DNA of 64,000 nucleotides. Source: Sphingomicrobium aestuariivivum (GTDB taxonomy: Bacteria > Pseudomonadota > Alphaproteobacteria > Sphingomonadales > Sphingomonadaceae). The stretch covers positions 1,746,501 through 1,810,500 of the forward strand of contig NZ_CP102629.1 of NCBI RefSeq assembly GCF_024721585.1. The letters run 5' to 3'. Every line of letters begins with the position of its first letter. The first letter of the stretch is position 1. The notes under the pieces are model-generated. The model did no database searches, was not told the DNA's origin, and saw only the letters and a list, made by a program, of their open reading frames with translations. A program made the position numbers and the translations under genes. Below are positions 28,001-35,235 of this stretch, in pieces.

Positions 28001-30520
28001 CTTGTCCTCAACCTCAGCGGCGCGATCATCGCCTATGATGCGGACGGCGACAGCGTGAGCGCCTCGGGTGACGATTTCCTCGTCACCGTCGATGACGACA
28101 CGCCGGTCGAATTCACCGCCGATGCGGTGGCCTCGCTCGACGGCGACCAGCCGCCGATCACCGCCGATCTCAACCTCGCCATGGGCGCGGACGGTCTCGG
28201 CGTCGACGGCCTCGAGTTCGACATCGTCGACAACACCATCGCCACGGACCAGGAAGGCAACCAGCTCCGTCTCGACGGGCAACTGCTCTACTTGTTTGGC
28301 GACGGCACCGACACGCTGGTGGCGACCACCGGCATGAACGGCACCGGCGATGTCGGCTTCATCGTCACGCTCAACGCCGATGGCACCTACACCTTCGACG
28401 TCGAAGGCGTGATCACTAACGGTACCGCGACGAGCTTTACCGATCTCTCCTCGACCAAGGCGGGTAATGTGAGCTTTGCCGCGATCGGCGCCGATAATCC
28501 GGCCAACACTGCGGACAATATCGATGTCATCGTCTCGGCGGTGAACGAGCTGGGCGGTGCCGCCACGGTCAACACCAACGTCGACCAGATCGGTGCCGAC
28601 TCGCAGGCGATCGCGCCGGGCTATGTGATCCGTTTGGACCTCGTCCAGAACGCCCAGTCGGGCGGCCCCGCGCCGAGCGGCTTCAGCTTCGACAGCTATG
28701 AAGGGACCGACCGCTTCCAGCAGGAAATCCCGCAGGTCCAGGGCAGCAACAATACGGTCGCGATCCGCGTCGGTGCGGTCTTCGAGACGGTGCAGGACCA
28801 GACCTTCTCCTACGATCTCGACAGCCTTGCCGATGGCAATGAGTCGATCCAGGAGATCACTTCGGTCACGATCTACGACTATGTGAAGGCGGGCAATGGG
28901 AAGAACTTCGTCGCCTCCTACACGGTCGAGGATCCGGGCAATGACACGCCGGTCAGCGTCAATGGCGGCCAGTATGAGGTCACCTTCCACGATGACGGCA
29001 CGGTCACCATCGACGGCCTTGGCGCGACCGATGAATATGCCATCGAAACGAGCACCGATTTCAACTCGGTGATCGTCGAAGCTGATCCGGCCAACACCGA
29101 GAACTTCGACCTCGGCATCTTCACGCTGGGTCGCGAGACGGCCGGTATCCCGATCGACCAGGACTTCGACGTCATCGCCACCGATGCGGACGGCGACAGT
29201 GTCACGGGCCAGGTCGAGACCACGATCATCCAGCAGTTCGCCGGCAACCTCGTCGGGACCAACGGCGACGACGTGCTCACCGGTAACGGCGATGCCGACT
29301 CGATTGCCGGCAATGACGGGAACGATCAGATCACCGGCTTCGCAGGCAGCGACTATCTCTACGGCGGCGCGGGTGACGACATCATTGCCGGTGGTGACGG
29401 CAACGACTACATCCGCGGCGGCAACGGCAATGATGAAGTCTATGGCGGCGCCGGCGGCGATATCTTCGTCATGTCGTACAGCTCGGTGACCGACGGCAGT
29501 GTCGACACCATCGGCGACTACAAGACGTCCGATGCGGATATCATCGATCTCAGCAAGCTGCTCGAGGTGCCGAACGGGACCGACCTCAACGGCGGCGGTT
29601 ATGTCCGCTATCTCGATGACGGCACCCTGCAGGTCGATGTCGACGGCGGTGGTGACAATTGGGTCACCGTGGCCACCGTTTTCTCGAGCCCCGGCGTGCA
29701 CCCCGCCTCCGTCTACGTGGTGGTCGAGAGCCAGGGCAGCAGCTTCGTCGTGGTCAATGCGCAACCGGCACCGATGGCGCTCTCGATGAGCCTGAGCGCC
29801 GGCCAGACGCTGGTCGTCGCCAATGACGAGGCCGAGATCTCCAAGTCGCTCATGATGGCCTCGGCGGTCGCGGTAGGCTTCGGTCTTGCCGCGATGAACG
29901 AGACGATGCCGATGCAGTCGCTGCAGGCACCGGAAACGGTCGATGCCGACAGCTTCTCGACCATGAGCATCGAGGCGATGGGCGGCTACGAAGCCACCGC
30001 GCCGGACATGTCCGCGCTGCATCCCGAAGCCGCCTTCCTTGGCGAACCGGTCAGCGTGGAAGCGCCGTCTGTGTCGTCGGGCGAGGCCGCGGCCTTCGGC
30101 TCGGTCGAGGGTGACCTCGGCCAGCCGGATGCGGGCAGCAACAGCGCGATGGTAACCGAACAGGTCGCCTTCGAGGCACCCGAAGCGCCGGCCGCCTTTG
30201 CCGGTGGCGAGGTGGTGATGCCCGGTGCCGACGCGCTTGCCGCGCTGGCCGCGGGGCACGCGCAGGGCGTCGCGCCGGAGCTGGCCGACGTACTTGGCGA
30301 TGCATTGCTGAAGGGCGATGCGGGCGACGTGCTCGAGACCGCGCTTGCGGCGCTCGGCGAAGGGCATACTGCGCTGGATCAACTGGCCATGTTGCCGGCC
30401 AATGATGCTGCCTCGATTTGGGGTGATGCGCAAAATGCTGGATTTACCGCCGATTTCGGGGCAAATGTAGATATGGAAGCGATGATGCTTCAACCCGATG
30501 CGGGGCTGGCCAACGGCTAG
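22040..30520 (+). CDS. Giant repetitive RTX adhesin, T1SS substrate with Lap-type PAAG site
   Basis: A predicted exported adhesin of 2826 residues without a signal peptide. In order: an N-terminal module (1-105) ending in P102-A103-A104-G105, the dialanine motif LapG-type proteases cut in LapA-like adhesins; a Pro-rich linker; T1SS-143-like Asp/Gly/Thr-rich repeats ending TLTIQIIDD(S/E)P (about 200-1100); four 181-183-residue DUF5801-like repeats (1143-1855); further beta-rich domains; RTX nonapeptides such as GGAGDDIIAGGDGNDYI (about 2410-2480); and a 260-residue tail past the RTX block. ATG 22040 is chosen over GTG 22028, which lacks a binding site. The secretion genes lie directly downstream. 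Confidence 0.93.
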   Translation: MRQDELSMTQGAQGADLQQPEIVLPENAVRVAPGPGGSVNLPEGTEVDDITVAGRDLVVQLPDGSYMIIEGGAVFVPQLNIGSVEVLPTTLAALLIGEEPQPAAGDTPSSGGNFGIPVPPLPPGIGLGDLLPPTALFYTPPEYRELGLFENDVPEIVIQTPEVPFGLPNAFAIVDEAGLPANGPLRGDDEPAGTGEDDDGNLTNNSDASEFTGGTFVFSSPDNAIPVVEAGGLTINGVVVIYNENTNPPPEEWQAIQGEYGILYITGGLENGFVTFQYVLSDNTIGAETDNFIVTVTDPDGDSATATLTIQIIDDSPEPEDDVVTLQLGQDEATGNVISGEGSDDGADSADIMGADGFKDWGLVIDGQDVVITGPGSVKTDYGTLFYDAEGEWTYVRDEGGAGGKTEVFEYFVRDGDNSRETATLTIIIPDEGPDVEVPQDNADNPALGAPGTFVFEWGLDAGENGSPGTQAAGNGETTNGTVTFTDGDAPSTFEIDGTPVTAGSIVNGEHGTLEVLSIENGELTYRYTLTENTDGNSTSDSFEITVIDPDDPNDPNDDEKVTKTLTIQIIDDEPIALDDANSIAAGEYGPATGNVIDENDTPGADDGTVTAIASVNVPANESEGEGTLVIQGEYGVLTIEADGDYSYVRDFGTEGGVEDVFTYTLTDGDQDPTTAQLVISIGDDGVTVSIPEPGGDSTTVYEDALPARGEEPAGTDELGGGVNDDPGEFTSGTVTFISKDGLGGISVAGTALVLDGAFPQTVSSDASGVLVITGVSYDAETGIGSFDYEYTLIDNTLTDPDSVSFTVEVSDADGDSNEFAELEIAIIDDAPIAYADTDSINESDLGLATGNVITDADPGDAGDSDDGADNAGADNATVVGVVAGENLNGDGTDLVDTVNGEVGMQLDGLYGTLTLYSDGSYDYDLDNGDPTVTALVDGQEIFDVFTYTIEDGDGDRDSQTLTITIIGDNAGPSVRNVTLSVSEEGLAGGNPDSAGVDDDTNSDMDTADVQGSDPDGDTLTYSIAAPTTGTYYSADGQVITWVQVDPQTVEGRAGGEEGPLVITVSIDSATGVVKADLDAPMYHGTPPSDGDGNIEGQLTIAFGVTATDPDGVEGTSVATVEVEDDSPLAGVKTGEPVPSITLDESLPSEDGLAEDSANFAGNFNIAPVQYGGDGPGTVAYSLVLIDTGDEGIGSGLYALDPSDVDGVLGDGDGVGQGDEIMLVNDGGTIKGMAGGQTYFTITVDNTGEVTFTQLLNIWHSDTGDHDDAEGLVANGGSLVLRQTVTDDDNDSATADLDLSAGVFSIEDDGPDAVADEEAGLDTLTLDESLPSEDGIAEAMADFSDNFDLVIDYGTDGAGSVTYSLVLAAANLGSGLYALDPSDTDAAADDGDGIGQGQEILLNINADGDTITGSAGGTDYFTITIDGTGQVTFTQLENIWHGDPGDDDDSEAIDLVEGSILVRQTVKDADGDSDSDDVDVSSGVFSIEDDGPHAEANPQAALDTLTLDESLPSEDGIVTASAQFADNFNLVIDYGTDGAGSVTYTLVLNGANVGSGLYALDPSDTDALADDGDGIGQGQEILLNINGAGDTITGSAGGVDYFTITVDGSGEVTFTQLENIYHGDPTDPDDGEDIALAAETIQVRQTVTDADGDSHSDEVDLSTGVFSIEDDGPDAEAKDGVDPDTLTLDESPLSEDGINPVSANFADNFVELIDYGTDGEGDVVYSLFLNGSNVGSGLYALDPSDTLGVADDTDGIGQGEEILLNLNADGDTITGSVGGTDYFTIEVDTETGEVTFTQINNIWHGNTGDNDDSEAIDLAANTIEVRQTVIDADGDSDTAAVDLSTGVFSIEDDGPSRTDAELSGTVDEDGLTDGIEGGIGDVVGTNTVLNGSVTSLFDLGTDGAGTYGIDSAVLGASGLTSGGAAITYSLSDSGDTLIAHTGADKNVASAQVFTLQVAANGAYTFTLLGPIDHESLDGLAGDDTENDLVLNLSGAIIAYDADGDSVSASGDDFLVTVDDDTPVEFTADAVASLDGDQPPITADLNLAMGADGLGVDGLEFDIVDNTIATDQEGNQLRLDGQLLYLFGDGTDTLVATTGMNGTGDVGFIVTLNADGTYTFDVEGVITNGTATSFTDLSSTKAGNVSFAAIGADNPANTADNIDVIVSAVNELGGAATVNTNVDQIGADSQAIAPGYVIRLDLVQNAQSGGPAPSGFSFDSYEGTDRFQQEIPQVQGSNNTVAIRVGAVFETVQDQTFSYDLDSLADGNESIQEITSVTIYDYVKAGNGKNFVASYTVEDPGNDTPVSVNGGQYEVTFHDDGTVTIDGLGATDEYAIETSTDFNSVIVEADPANTENFDLGIFTLGRETAGIPIDQDFDVIATDADGDSVTGQVETTIIQQFAGNLVGTNGDDVLTGNGDADSIAGNDGNDQITGFAGSDYLYGGAGDDIIAGGDGNDYIRGGNGNDEVYGGAGGDIFVMSYSSVTDGSVDTIGDYKTSDADIIDLSKLLEVPNGTDLNGGGYVRYLDDGTLQVDVDGGGDNWVTVATVFSSPGVHPASVYVVVESQGSSFVVVNAQPAPMALSMSLSAGQTLVVANDEAEISKSLMMASAVAVGFGLAAMNETMPMQSLQAPETVDADSFSTMSIEAMGGYEATAPDMSALHPEAAFLGEPVSVEAPSVSSGEAAAFGSVEGDLGQPDAGSNSAMVTEQVAFEAPEAPAAFAGGEVVMPGADALAALAAGHAQGVAPELADVLGDALLKGDAGDVLETALAALGEGHTALDQLAMLPANDAASIWGDAQNAGFTADFGANVDMEAMMLQPDAGLANG
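25466..27603 (+). repeat. Four tandem DUF5801-like repeats in the adhesin
   Basis: Units begin with LTLDESLPSEDG-like sequence at 25466, 26015, 26558 and 27101, spaced 549, 543 and 543 bases (183, 181 and 181 codons). Each contains GSGLYALDPSD, YFTI, VTFTQ, a H-(S/G)-(D/N) loop, RQTV and ends GVFSIEDDGP. The high similarity at DNA level points to recent duplication or gene conversion. Confidence 0.85.
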
Positions 30521-30533
30521 CCCTCGGCGGGCG

Positions 30534-30561
30534 GGGGTGGCACCGATGCCCGGTGCACCCC
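30534..30561 (+). terminator. Hairpin between adhesin and tolC-like gene
   Basis: GGGGT (30534-30538) plus GCACCG (30540-30545) pair with CGGTGC (30551-30556) plus ACCCC (30557-30561), with one bulged G and a 5-base loop. There is no T tract. It may partly terminate, or protect the 3' end of the adhesin mRNA and set the ratio of adhesin to secretion parts. Confidence 0.45.
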
Positions 30562-30592
30562 TCGCATGTGTGGGACCAGAGAGGGGCAGAAC

Positions 30593-32011
30593 ATGAAGAA
30601 GCGTTTGATTGCAGTCGCGTCGGTCACCATGGCCGCGATCCTTGGGAGCCCTGCACAGGGCGCCGACCTGCGTGAAGCCATTGCTTACGCGCTCCAGACC
30701 AGCCCGGAAGTGCGCCAGGCGGTGCACAACCGCGAGGCCACCATGTTCGAGCGCAAGCAGGCACAGGGTCTCTACTACCCGCGCATTTCGGTCGAGGCCT
30801 CGGCAGGGATCCGCGAGCTTCGCAACCCGACCCGTCGTTCGCTCGGCATCGCCAATGACACGCTTTATCCGCGCGAGATCGCGCTGACGGTCGACCAGCT
30901 CCTGTGGGACAATGGCGCCCGTGAAGCCGAGGTCGGCTACCAGGCCGCGCGCACCGATGCCGCCGCGGCGCGCATCGAGGAGCGCTCCGAATATATCGCG
31001 CTGAATATCAGCCGCGCCTATATCGACTACCTCCTGCAGCAGCGCCTCGTCGCCATCGCGCAGGACAATGCCGCCTTCCACCAGGGCCTCGTCAACGACC
31101 TCCAGTCGGGTGTCGATGCCGGCTCGATCTCGATCGCCGACCTCCAGCAGAGCCAGGAGCGCCTGCAGTCGGCGCAGGCCCGCGTCGTCGAGGCGCAGGA
31201 AGAGCTGGACGTCGCCGCGATCAGCTTCGAGCGCCTTGCCGGCATGCCGATCGGCAATGTCTCGATGCCGCCCGACCTGTCGAACGCCATGCCCGACACG
31301 CTTGGTGCCGCGATCGAACTGGCGCGCCTCGAGAACCCGATGGTCGAGGAAGCCAAGCACGACTATGCCGCCGCGCGCGAACTCATCGACAAGGCCAAGG
31401 GCGAGATGGGCCCGCGCTTCAACCTCGAAGGTCGCGTCCGCTACGGCGAGGACATCGACGGCTTCGATGGCATCACCGAGGATTACCAGGCCCGCGGCGT
31501 GATGCGCTGGGACGTCTTCACCGGTGGCACCAACGCCTACAATGTGCGCGAGCAGCAGGCGCGGGCCGACGAGGTCCATGCCCGCCTGTTCGAAAAGCAG
31601 CGTGATGCCGAGGAACTGGCCCGCGCCGCCTGGTCGCGCCTCACCAACCAGGGCCGTCTTGCCGACGAGCTGGCGACGCAGAGCCGCATCACCGATGACC
31701 TGCTCCTGTCCTATCGCGAGCAGTTCAACGTCGGTCGCCGTTCGCTGCTCGACGTGCTCGACGCGCAGAATACCCGCTACAATGTGCAGGCGCAGCTCGA
31801 GACCGCGCAGCTGGCGCAGCTCTATGCCCAGTATCGCGTGCTCGCGGCGACGAATCGGCTGGTCTGGGCGATGGGTGCAGAAATCCCGACGCCTGGCTAC
31901 GTCCGGACTGCGGTTGACCAATATTGGGTCGATCCCGTCGAGCCCGTTGAACTCCAGGAAGACAGCATGGAATACCCGCCGATGGGCCCGCCGGCCGTCG
32001 ACGAAGACTAA
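30593..32011 (+). CDS. TolC-family outer membrane channel of the adhesin type I secretion system (LapE-like)
   Basis: A 472-residue TolC-family protein, from ATG 30593 with GAGAGGGG upstream. The signal peptide MKKRLIAVASVTMAAILGSP is cut near QGA-DLRE. OEP domains follow: DLREAIAYALQTSPEVRQAV, long helices, NISRAYIDYLLQQRLV, and the second repeat with YREQFNVGRRSLLDVLDAQN, a highly conserved TolC motif. It would form the outer membrane tunnel for the adhesin encoded just upstream. It is not a lipoprotein, unlike the efflux channel at 14963-16396. The next gene starts 18 bases later. Confidence 0.93.
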   Translation: MKKRLIAVASVTMAAILGSPAQGADLREAIAYALQTSPEVRQAVHNREATMFERKQAQGLYYPRISVEASAGIRELRNPTRRSLGIANDTLYPREIALTVDQLLWDNGAREAEVGYQAARTDAAAARIEERSEYIALNISRAYIDYLLQQRLVAIAQDNAAFHQGLVNDLQSGVDAGSISIADLQQSQERLQSAQARVVEAQEELDVAAISFERLAGMPIGNVSMPPDLSNAMPDTLGAAIELARLENPMVEEAKHDYAAARELIDKAKGEMGPRFNLEGRVRYGEDIDGFDGITEDYQARGVMRWDVFTGGTNAYNVREQQARADEVHARLFEKQRDAEELARAAWSRLTNQGRLADELATQSRITDDLLLSYREQFNVGRRSLLDVLDAQNTRYNVQAQLETAQLAQLYAQYRVLAATNRLVWAMGAEIPTPGYVRTAVDQYWVDPVEPVELQEDSMEYPPMGPPAVDED

Positions 32012-32029
32012 AAATGAATGGAACGGGGT

Positions 32030-34210
32030 ATGAGTTTTGCCGCATGGCTATCCGATGAGCAGTCGCACGCGCTCGACCCCGTTCTAGACTGCCTTGCCTA
32101 TGTCGCCCGCATGGGTGACCGGCCTTCATCGCCAGTCCTGCTCCGCGCAGGGCTGGCGCTTGACGAACAGGGGCTGCTTCCCTTCCACCAGATCGAACCC
32201 GCACTCGAACAGGCGGGCATGCGCGGCACGCCCGTCGAACAGCGGCGGCTGCGCGGCTGGCGCCCCGAGGCGCTGCCCGCGATCCTCGAACTGGAAGCGG
32301 GCCGAGCGGCGGTGCTGCTCGAACTCGAGGGTGCGCAGGCGCTCGTCTACGCCCCCGGCCTCGAGGAGCCGCTGTGGATCGAGCGCGCCGAACTGGCGCC
32401 CGTGATGACCGGCCGCGCGGTCGAGGTCGAGCCCGACCCCACCCGCGAACGCGAAGGCGAGCGTCCTTGGGACAAGGCGACCAAGCGCCACTGGTTCTGG
32501 TCCGAGGTGTGGAAGGCGCGCCGCGATTTCCGTCCCGTGCTGCTGGCAGCGATGGTGATCAACCTGCTCGCGCTCGCGGTGCCGCTGTTCACCATGAACG
32601 TCTATGACCGCGTCATTCCCAACGAGGCCGTGTCCTCGCTGTGGGTGCTGGCCGCCGGCGTCGGGCTGGCCCTGTGCTTCGACTATGCGCTTCGCCTCGC
32701 CCGTTCGCGGCTGGTCGACGAGATCGGGCGCAAGCTCGACGCGCGCTATTCGCAGCGCATCTTCGAGAAGGTGATGAACCTGCCGCTGGCGGAGCGGAAG
32801 GGCTCGACCGGCGCCTTTGCCCGCCGCGTGTCGGAATATGAGCAGGTGCGCGACTTCTTTGCCTCCACCAGCGTCGTGCTGCTGGTCGACATCGCCTTCA
32901 TGGGCATCTTCCTCCTCTTCATCGCGCTGCTGGCGGGCTGGCTCGTCTTCGTGCCGATCGTGATGATCGCCGTGATGGTGATCGTCGGCTTCTCGCTGCA
33001 AAAGGCGATGGGGCGCACCGCATTGGACGCACAGGCCGACGCCAGCCTCCAGCACAGCGTGCTGGTCGAGGCAATCGGCGGGGCCGAGACGCTCAAATCG
33101 GCGCGCGCCGAAGGGCAGATGCTCGGTCGGTGGCGCCGCTTCGCCAATATGTCGGCGGCGACGCAGCAGCGGATGCGCCGCCTCACCGCCATCGCCACCA
33201 ACCTTGCCGCCGTCACCCAGCAGGCGATGAGCGTGGCGCTCATCATCGGCGGCTTCTACCTCTTCCACTCGGGCGACATCACGATGGGCGCGATCATCGC
33301 CATCGTCATGATCGCGGGCCGCGCCATGGCCCCCGTCGGCCAGTTCGCGCTCCTCATGACCCGCGCCAAGCAGGCGAGCGCCACGCTCGACAGCCTGCAG
33401 GAAATGATGGAGGCGCCCGACGAGCGCGCCGCCGCCAGCCGCTCGATCGTGCCGCAGGTGCGCGAGGGGCAGGTGGCGATGGAGCGCCTGTCCTTCCGCT
33501 ATCCGGGCGCCGCGACCGACAGCCTGTCGGAAATGACGCTCCGGATCGAACCGGGCGAGCGGGTCGGCATCATCGGTCGCGTCGCCTCGGGCAAGTCGAC
33601 CTTCGGGCGCGTGCTGTGCGGCCTCTATGCCCCGACCGAGGGCGTGATGACCGTCGACGGGCTCGACAGCCGCCAATACCACCCGCACCAGCTCCGCGAT
33701 GCCTTCCGCTTCGTCGGGCAGGATGCCGAGCTTTTCTCGGGTACGGTGCGCGACAATCTCATGCTCGGCGCGGCGCGCGCGAGCGACGAGGAACTGGTCG
33801 ACGCGGTGCGCCGCTCGGGCGCCGACCTCTTCCTCAGCCAGGGCGCGGCAGGTTTCGACCTGTCGGTTGGCGAGCGCGGCAGCGCGCTGTCGGGCGGGCA
33901 GCGCGCGCTGCTGGTGCTGGCGCGGGCGCTGGTCTCCGATTGCAAGACGCTGTTCCTCGACGAGCCTACGGGCGCCATGGACACGCAGACCGAACGCTAT
34001 TTCATCGACAAGCTCGGCAAGGCTCTCCGCCCCGACCAGACGCTCGTCGTCTCCACCCATCGCCACCAGATGCTGTCGATCGTCGACCGCCTGCTGGTGA
34101 TCGACAAGGGTCGCCTGATTGCCGACGGACCGCGCGACGAGGTGCTCGCCAGCCTGACGCAGGCCGCGACCAAGTCGGGCGGCGTGCCGACCCCCGGAGG
34201 CGACCGGTGA
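32030..34210 (+). CDS. Type I secretion ABC transporter (LapB-like ATPase/permease)
   Basis: A 726-residue fused permease-ATPase. An N-terminal C39-like domain (about 1-130) lacks the catalytic Cys of true peptidase domains, as in LapB and HlyB. Transmembrane helices (about 165-440) include LLAAMVINLLALAVPLFTMNVYDRV. The ATPase has Walker A GRVASGKST, signature LSGGQRALLVLARAL, Walker B KTLFLDEPTGAMD and STHRHQM. The Walker A Ala replaces the more usual Gly. ATG 32030 is preferred over 32018 because GAACGGGG lies just upstream. Its stop overlaps the next start as GTGA. It should export the giant adhesin. Confidence 0.94.
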   Translation: MSFAAWLSDEQSHALDPVLDCLAYVARMGDRPSSPVLLRAGLALDEQGLLPFHQIEPALEQAGMRGTPVEQRRLRGWRPEALPAILELEAGRAAVLLELEGAQALVYAPGLEEPLWIERAELAPVMTGRAVEVEPDPTREREGERPWDKATKRHWFWSEVWKARRDFRPVLLAAMVINLLALAVPLFTMNVYDRVIPNEAVSSLWVLAAGVGLALCFDYALRLARSRLVDEIGRKLDARYSQRIFEKVMNLPLAERKGSTGAFARRVSEYEQVRDFFASTSVVLLVDIAFMGIFLLFIALLAGWLVFVPIVMIAVMVIVGFSLQKAMGRTALDAQADASLQHSVLVEAIGGAETLKSARAEGQMLGRWRRFANMSAATQQRMRRLTAIATNLAAVTQQAMSVALIIGGFYLFHSGDITMGAIIAIVMIAGRAMAPVGQFALLMTRAKQASATLDSLQEMMEAPDERAAASRSIVPQVREGQVAMERLSFRYPGAATDSLSEMTLRIEPGERVGIIGRVASGKSTFGRVLCGLYAPTEGVMTVDGLDSRQYHPHQLRDAFRFVGQDAELFSGTVRDNLMLGAARASDEELVDAVRRSGADLFLSQGAAGFDLSVGERGSALSGGQRALLVLARALVSDCKTLFLDEPTGAMDTQTERYFIDKLGKALRPDQTLVVSTHRHQMLSIVDRLLVIDKGRLIADGPRDEVLASLTQAATKSGGVPTPGGDR

Positions 34211-35235
34211 ACCGGAGCCTCACTTTCCGCCGCGTCTCGGTCGCGCTGGTCCTGCTCCTCGTGACGGGGCTGATGGTGGCGGGCGCGCTTCTTTTCCCGA
34301 TGGGAGCCAGGGCACCTGCCACGCCCGTCGAGGCCAAGGTCCAGGTGCCGCTGCCCGCGCCCGACAAGGTGGTCGAGGCGGCGACCGGCACGGCGGTCAC
34401 CGACATGACCGCGCTGGGGAAAAGCGCCGAAGTCATCAACGCCTCGCTGCCTTTTGCGGGCGGACCGGTTCTTTCGGCACGCGCCTTCACCGCCGCGGCG
34501 CCCGGCAGCCTGTCCTATGACCGCGCGCACCTGTGCCTGACGCAGGCCATCTATTACGAGGCGGGATTCGAGCCGGTCGAGGGGCGCCGCGCGGTCGCGC
34601 AGGTCGTCCTCAACCGTGTCCGTCACCCCGCCTTCCCCGCGAGCGTCTGCGGCGTCGTCTACGAAGGCGCCAAGAAGCGCGTCTGCCAGTTCAGCTTCAC
34701 CTGCGATGGCTCGCTCGACCGGCGACCGGCAGCCGGCGCCTGGGCGACCGCCAAGCGGATCGCCGCCGACGCGCTGGCGGGGCATGTCGAGAAATCGGTT
34801 GGCATGGCGACCCATTATCACGCCGACTATGTCGCGCCGCGCTGGGCGCCGATGCTCGACAAGGTCGAGAAGCTGGGCGCGCACATCTTCTATCGCTGGC
34901 CGGGGGGCTGGGGGCGGCCTGCCGCTTTCCGCATGGGCTACCAGGGCGAGCCGCGCAGCATCGCGTCGCTGCAGCGCAACGCTCCCCCGGTCGGCGCCCT
35001 CGTGGGCGAGCAACTGGCCGAGGCGATCGCGCCCGAGCCCAAGCCCTTCCCGACGCGGGACGAGGATCCGACCATCCGCCGCGCCGACAATGACGTCGGC
35101 GGGCTGATCGACACCTCGAAGGGCTGGCGCCCGAGCATGCCCGATCCGACGCGGACGGGCAGCGCGGTCGCCCGCGTCAACCACACTCAGACCGCGCGCG
35201 CGGCAACGCCCGCGCTCCCCGGGGGGGGACAGTAA
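34207..35235 (+). CDS. SleB-type cell wall hydrolase inside the secretion operon
   Basis: A 342-residue protein with an N-terminal membrane anchor or signal (VSVALVLLLVTGLMVAGALL, residues 10-29), a linker, and a SleB/CwlJ-like hydrolase domain (about 105-225). YYEAGFEPVEGRRAVAQVVL carries the family's catalytic Glu; VCGVVYEG and CQFSFTCDG are the other conserved blocks. The family cleaves peptidoglycan (lytic transglycosylase or amidase-like). The start is GTG 34207, overlapping the LapB-like stop by 4 bases (GTGA). It ends overlapping the LapC-like start by one base (TAATG). It is thus translationally embedded in a type I secretion operon, probably to open the cell wall for the channel (inference). 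Confidence 0.9.
   Translation: MNRSLTFRRVSVALVLLLVTGLMVAGALLFPMGARAPATPVEAKVQVPLPAPDKVVEAATGTAVTDMTALGKSAEVINASLPFAGGPVLSARAFTAAAPGSLSYDRAHLCLTQAIYYEAGFEPVEGRRAVAQVVLNRVRHPAFPASVCGVVYEGAKKRVCQFSFTCDGSLDRRPAAGAWATAKRIAADALAGHVEKSVGMATHYHADYVAPRWAPMLDKVEKLGAHIFYRWPGGWGRPAAFRMGYQGEPRSIASLQRNAPPVGALVGEQLAEAIAPEPKPFPTRDEDPTIRRADNDVGGLIDTSKGWRPSMPDPTRTGSAVARVNHTQTARAATPALPGGGQ

Noticed and set aside
21983-31921. A single open frame of 3312 codons antisense to the adhesin and tolC-like genes
   Set aside because: It is a shadow of the sense gene. Asp-, Gly- and Thr-rich GC codons rarely give stops in this reverse frame. The translation lacks domain motifs, and the sense strand encodes clear RTX and TolC motifs.
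33130-35235. An apparent 701-residue protein ending in the SleB domain
   Set aside because: The first 359 codons overlap the LapB-like gene out of frame. GTG 34207 at the GTGA overlap, followed by a membrane segment, is the natural start.
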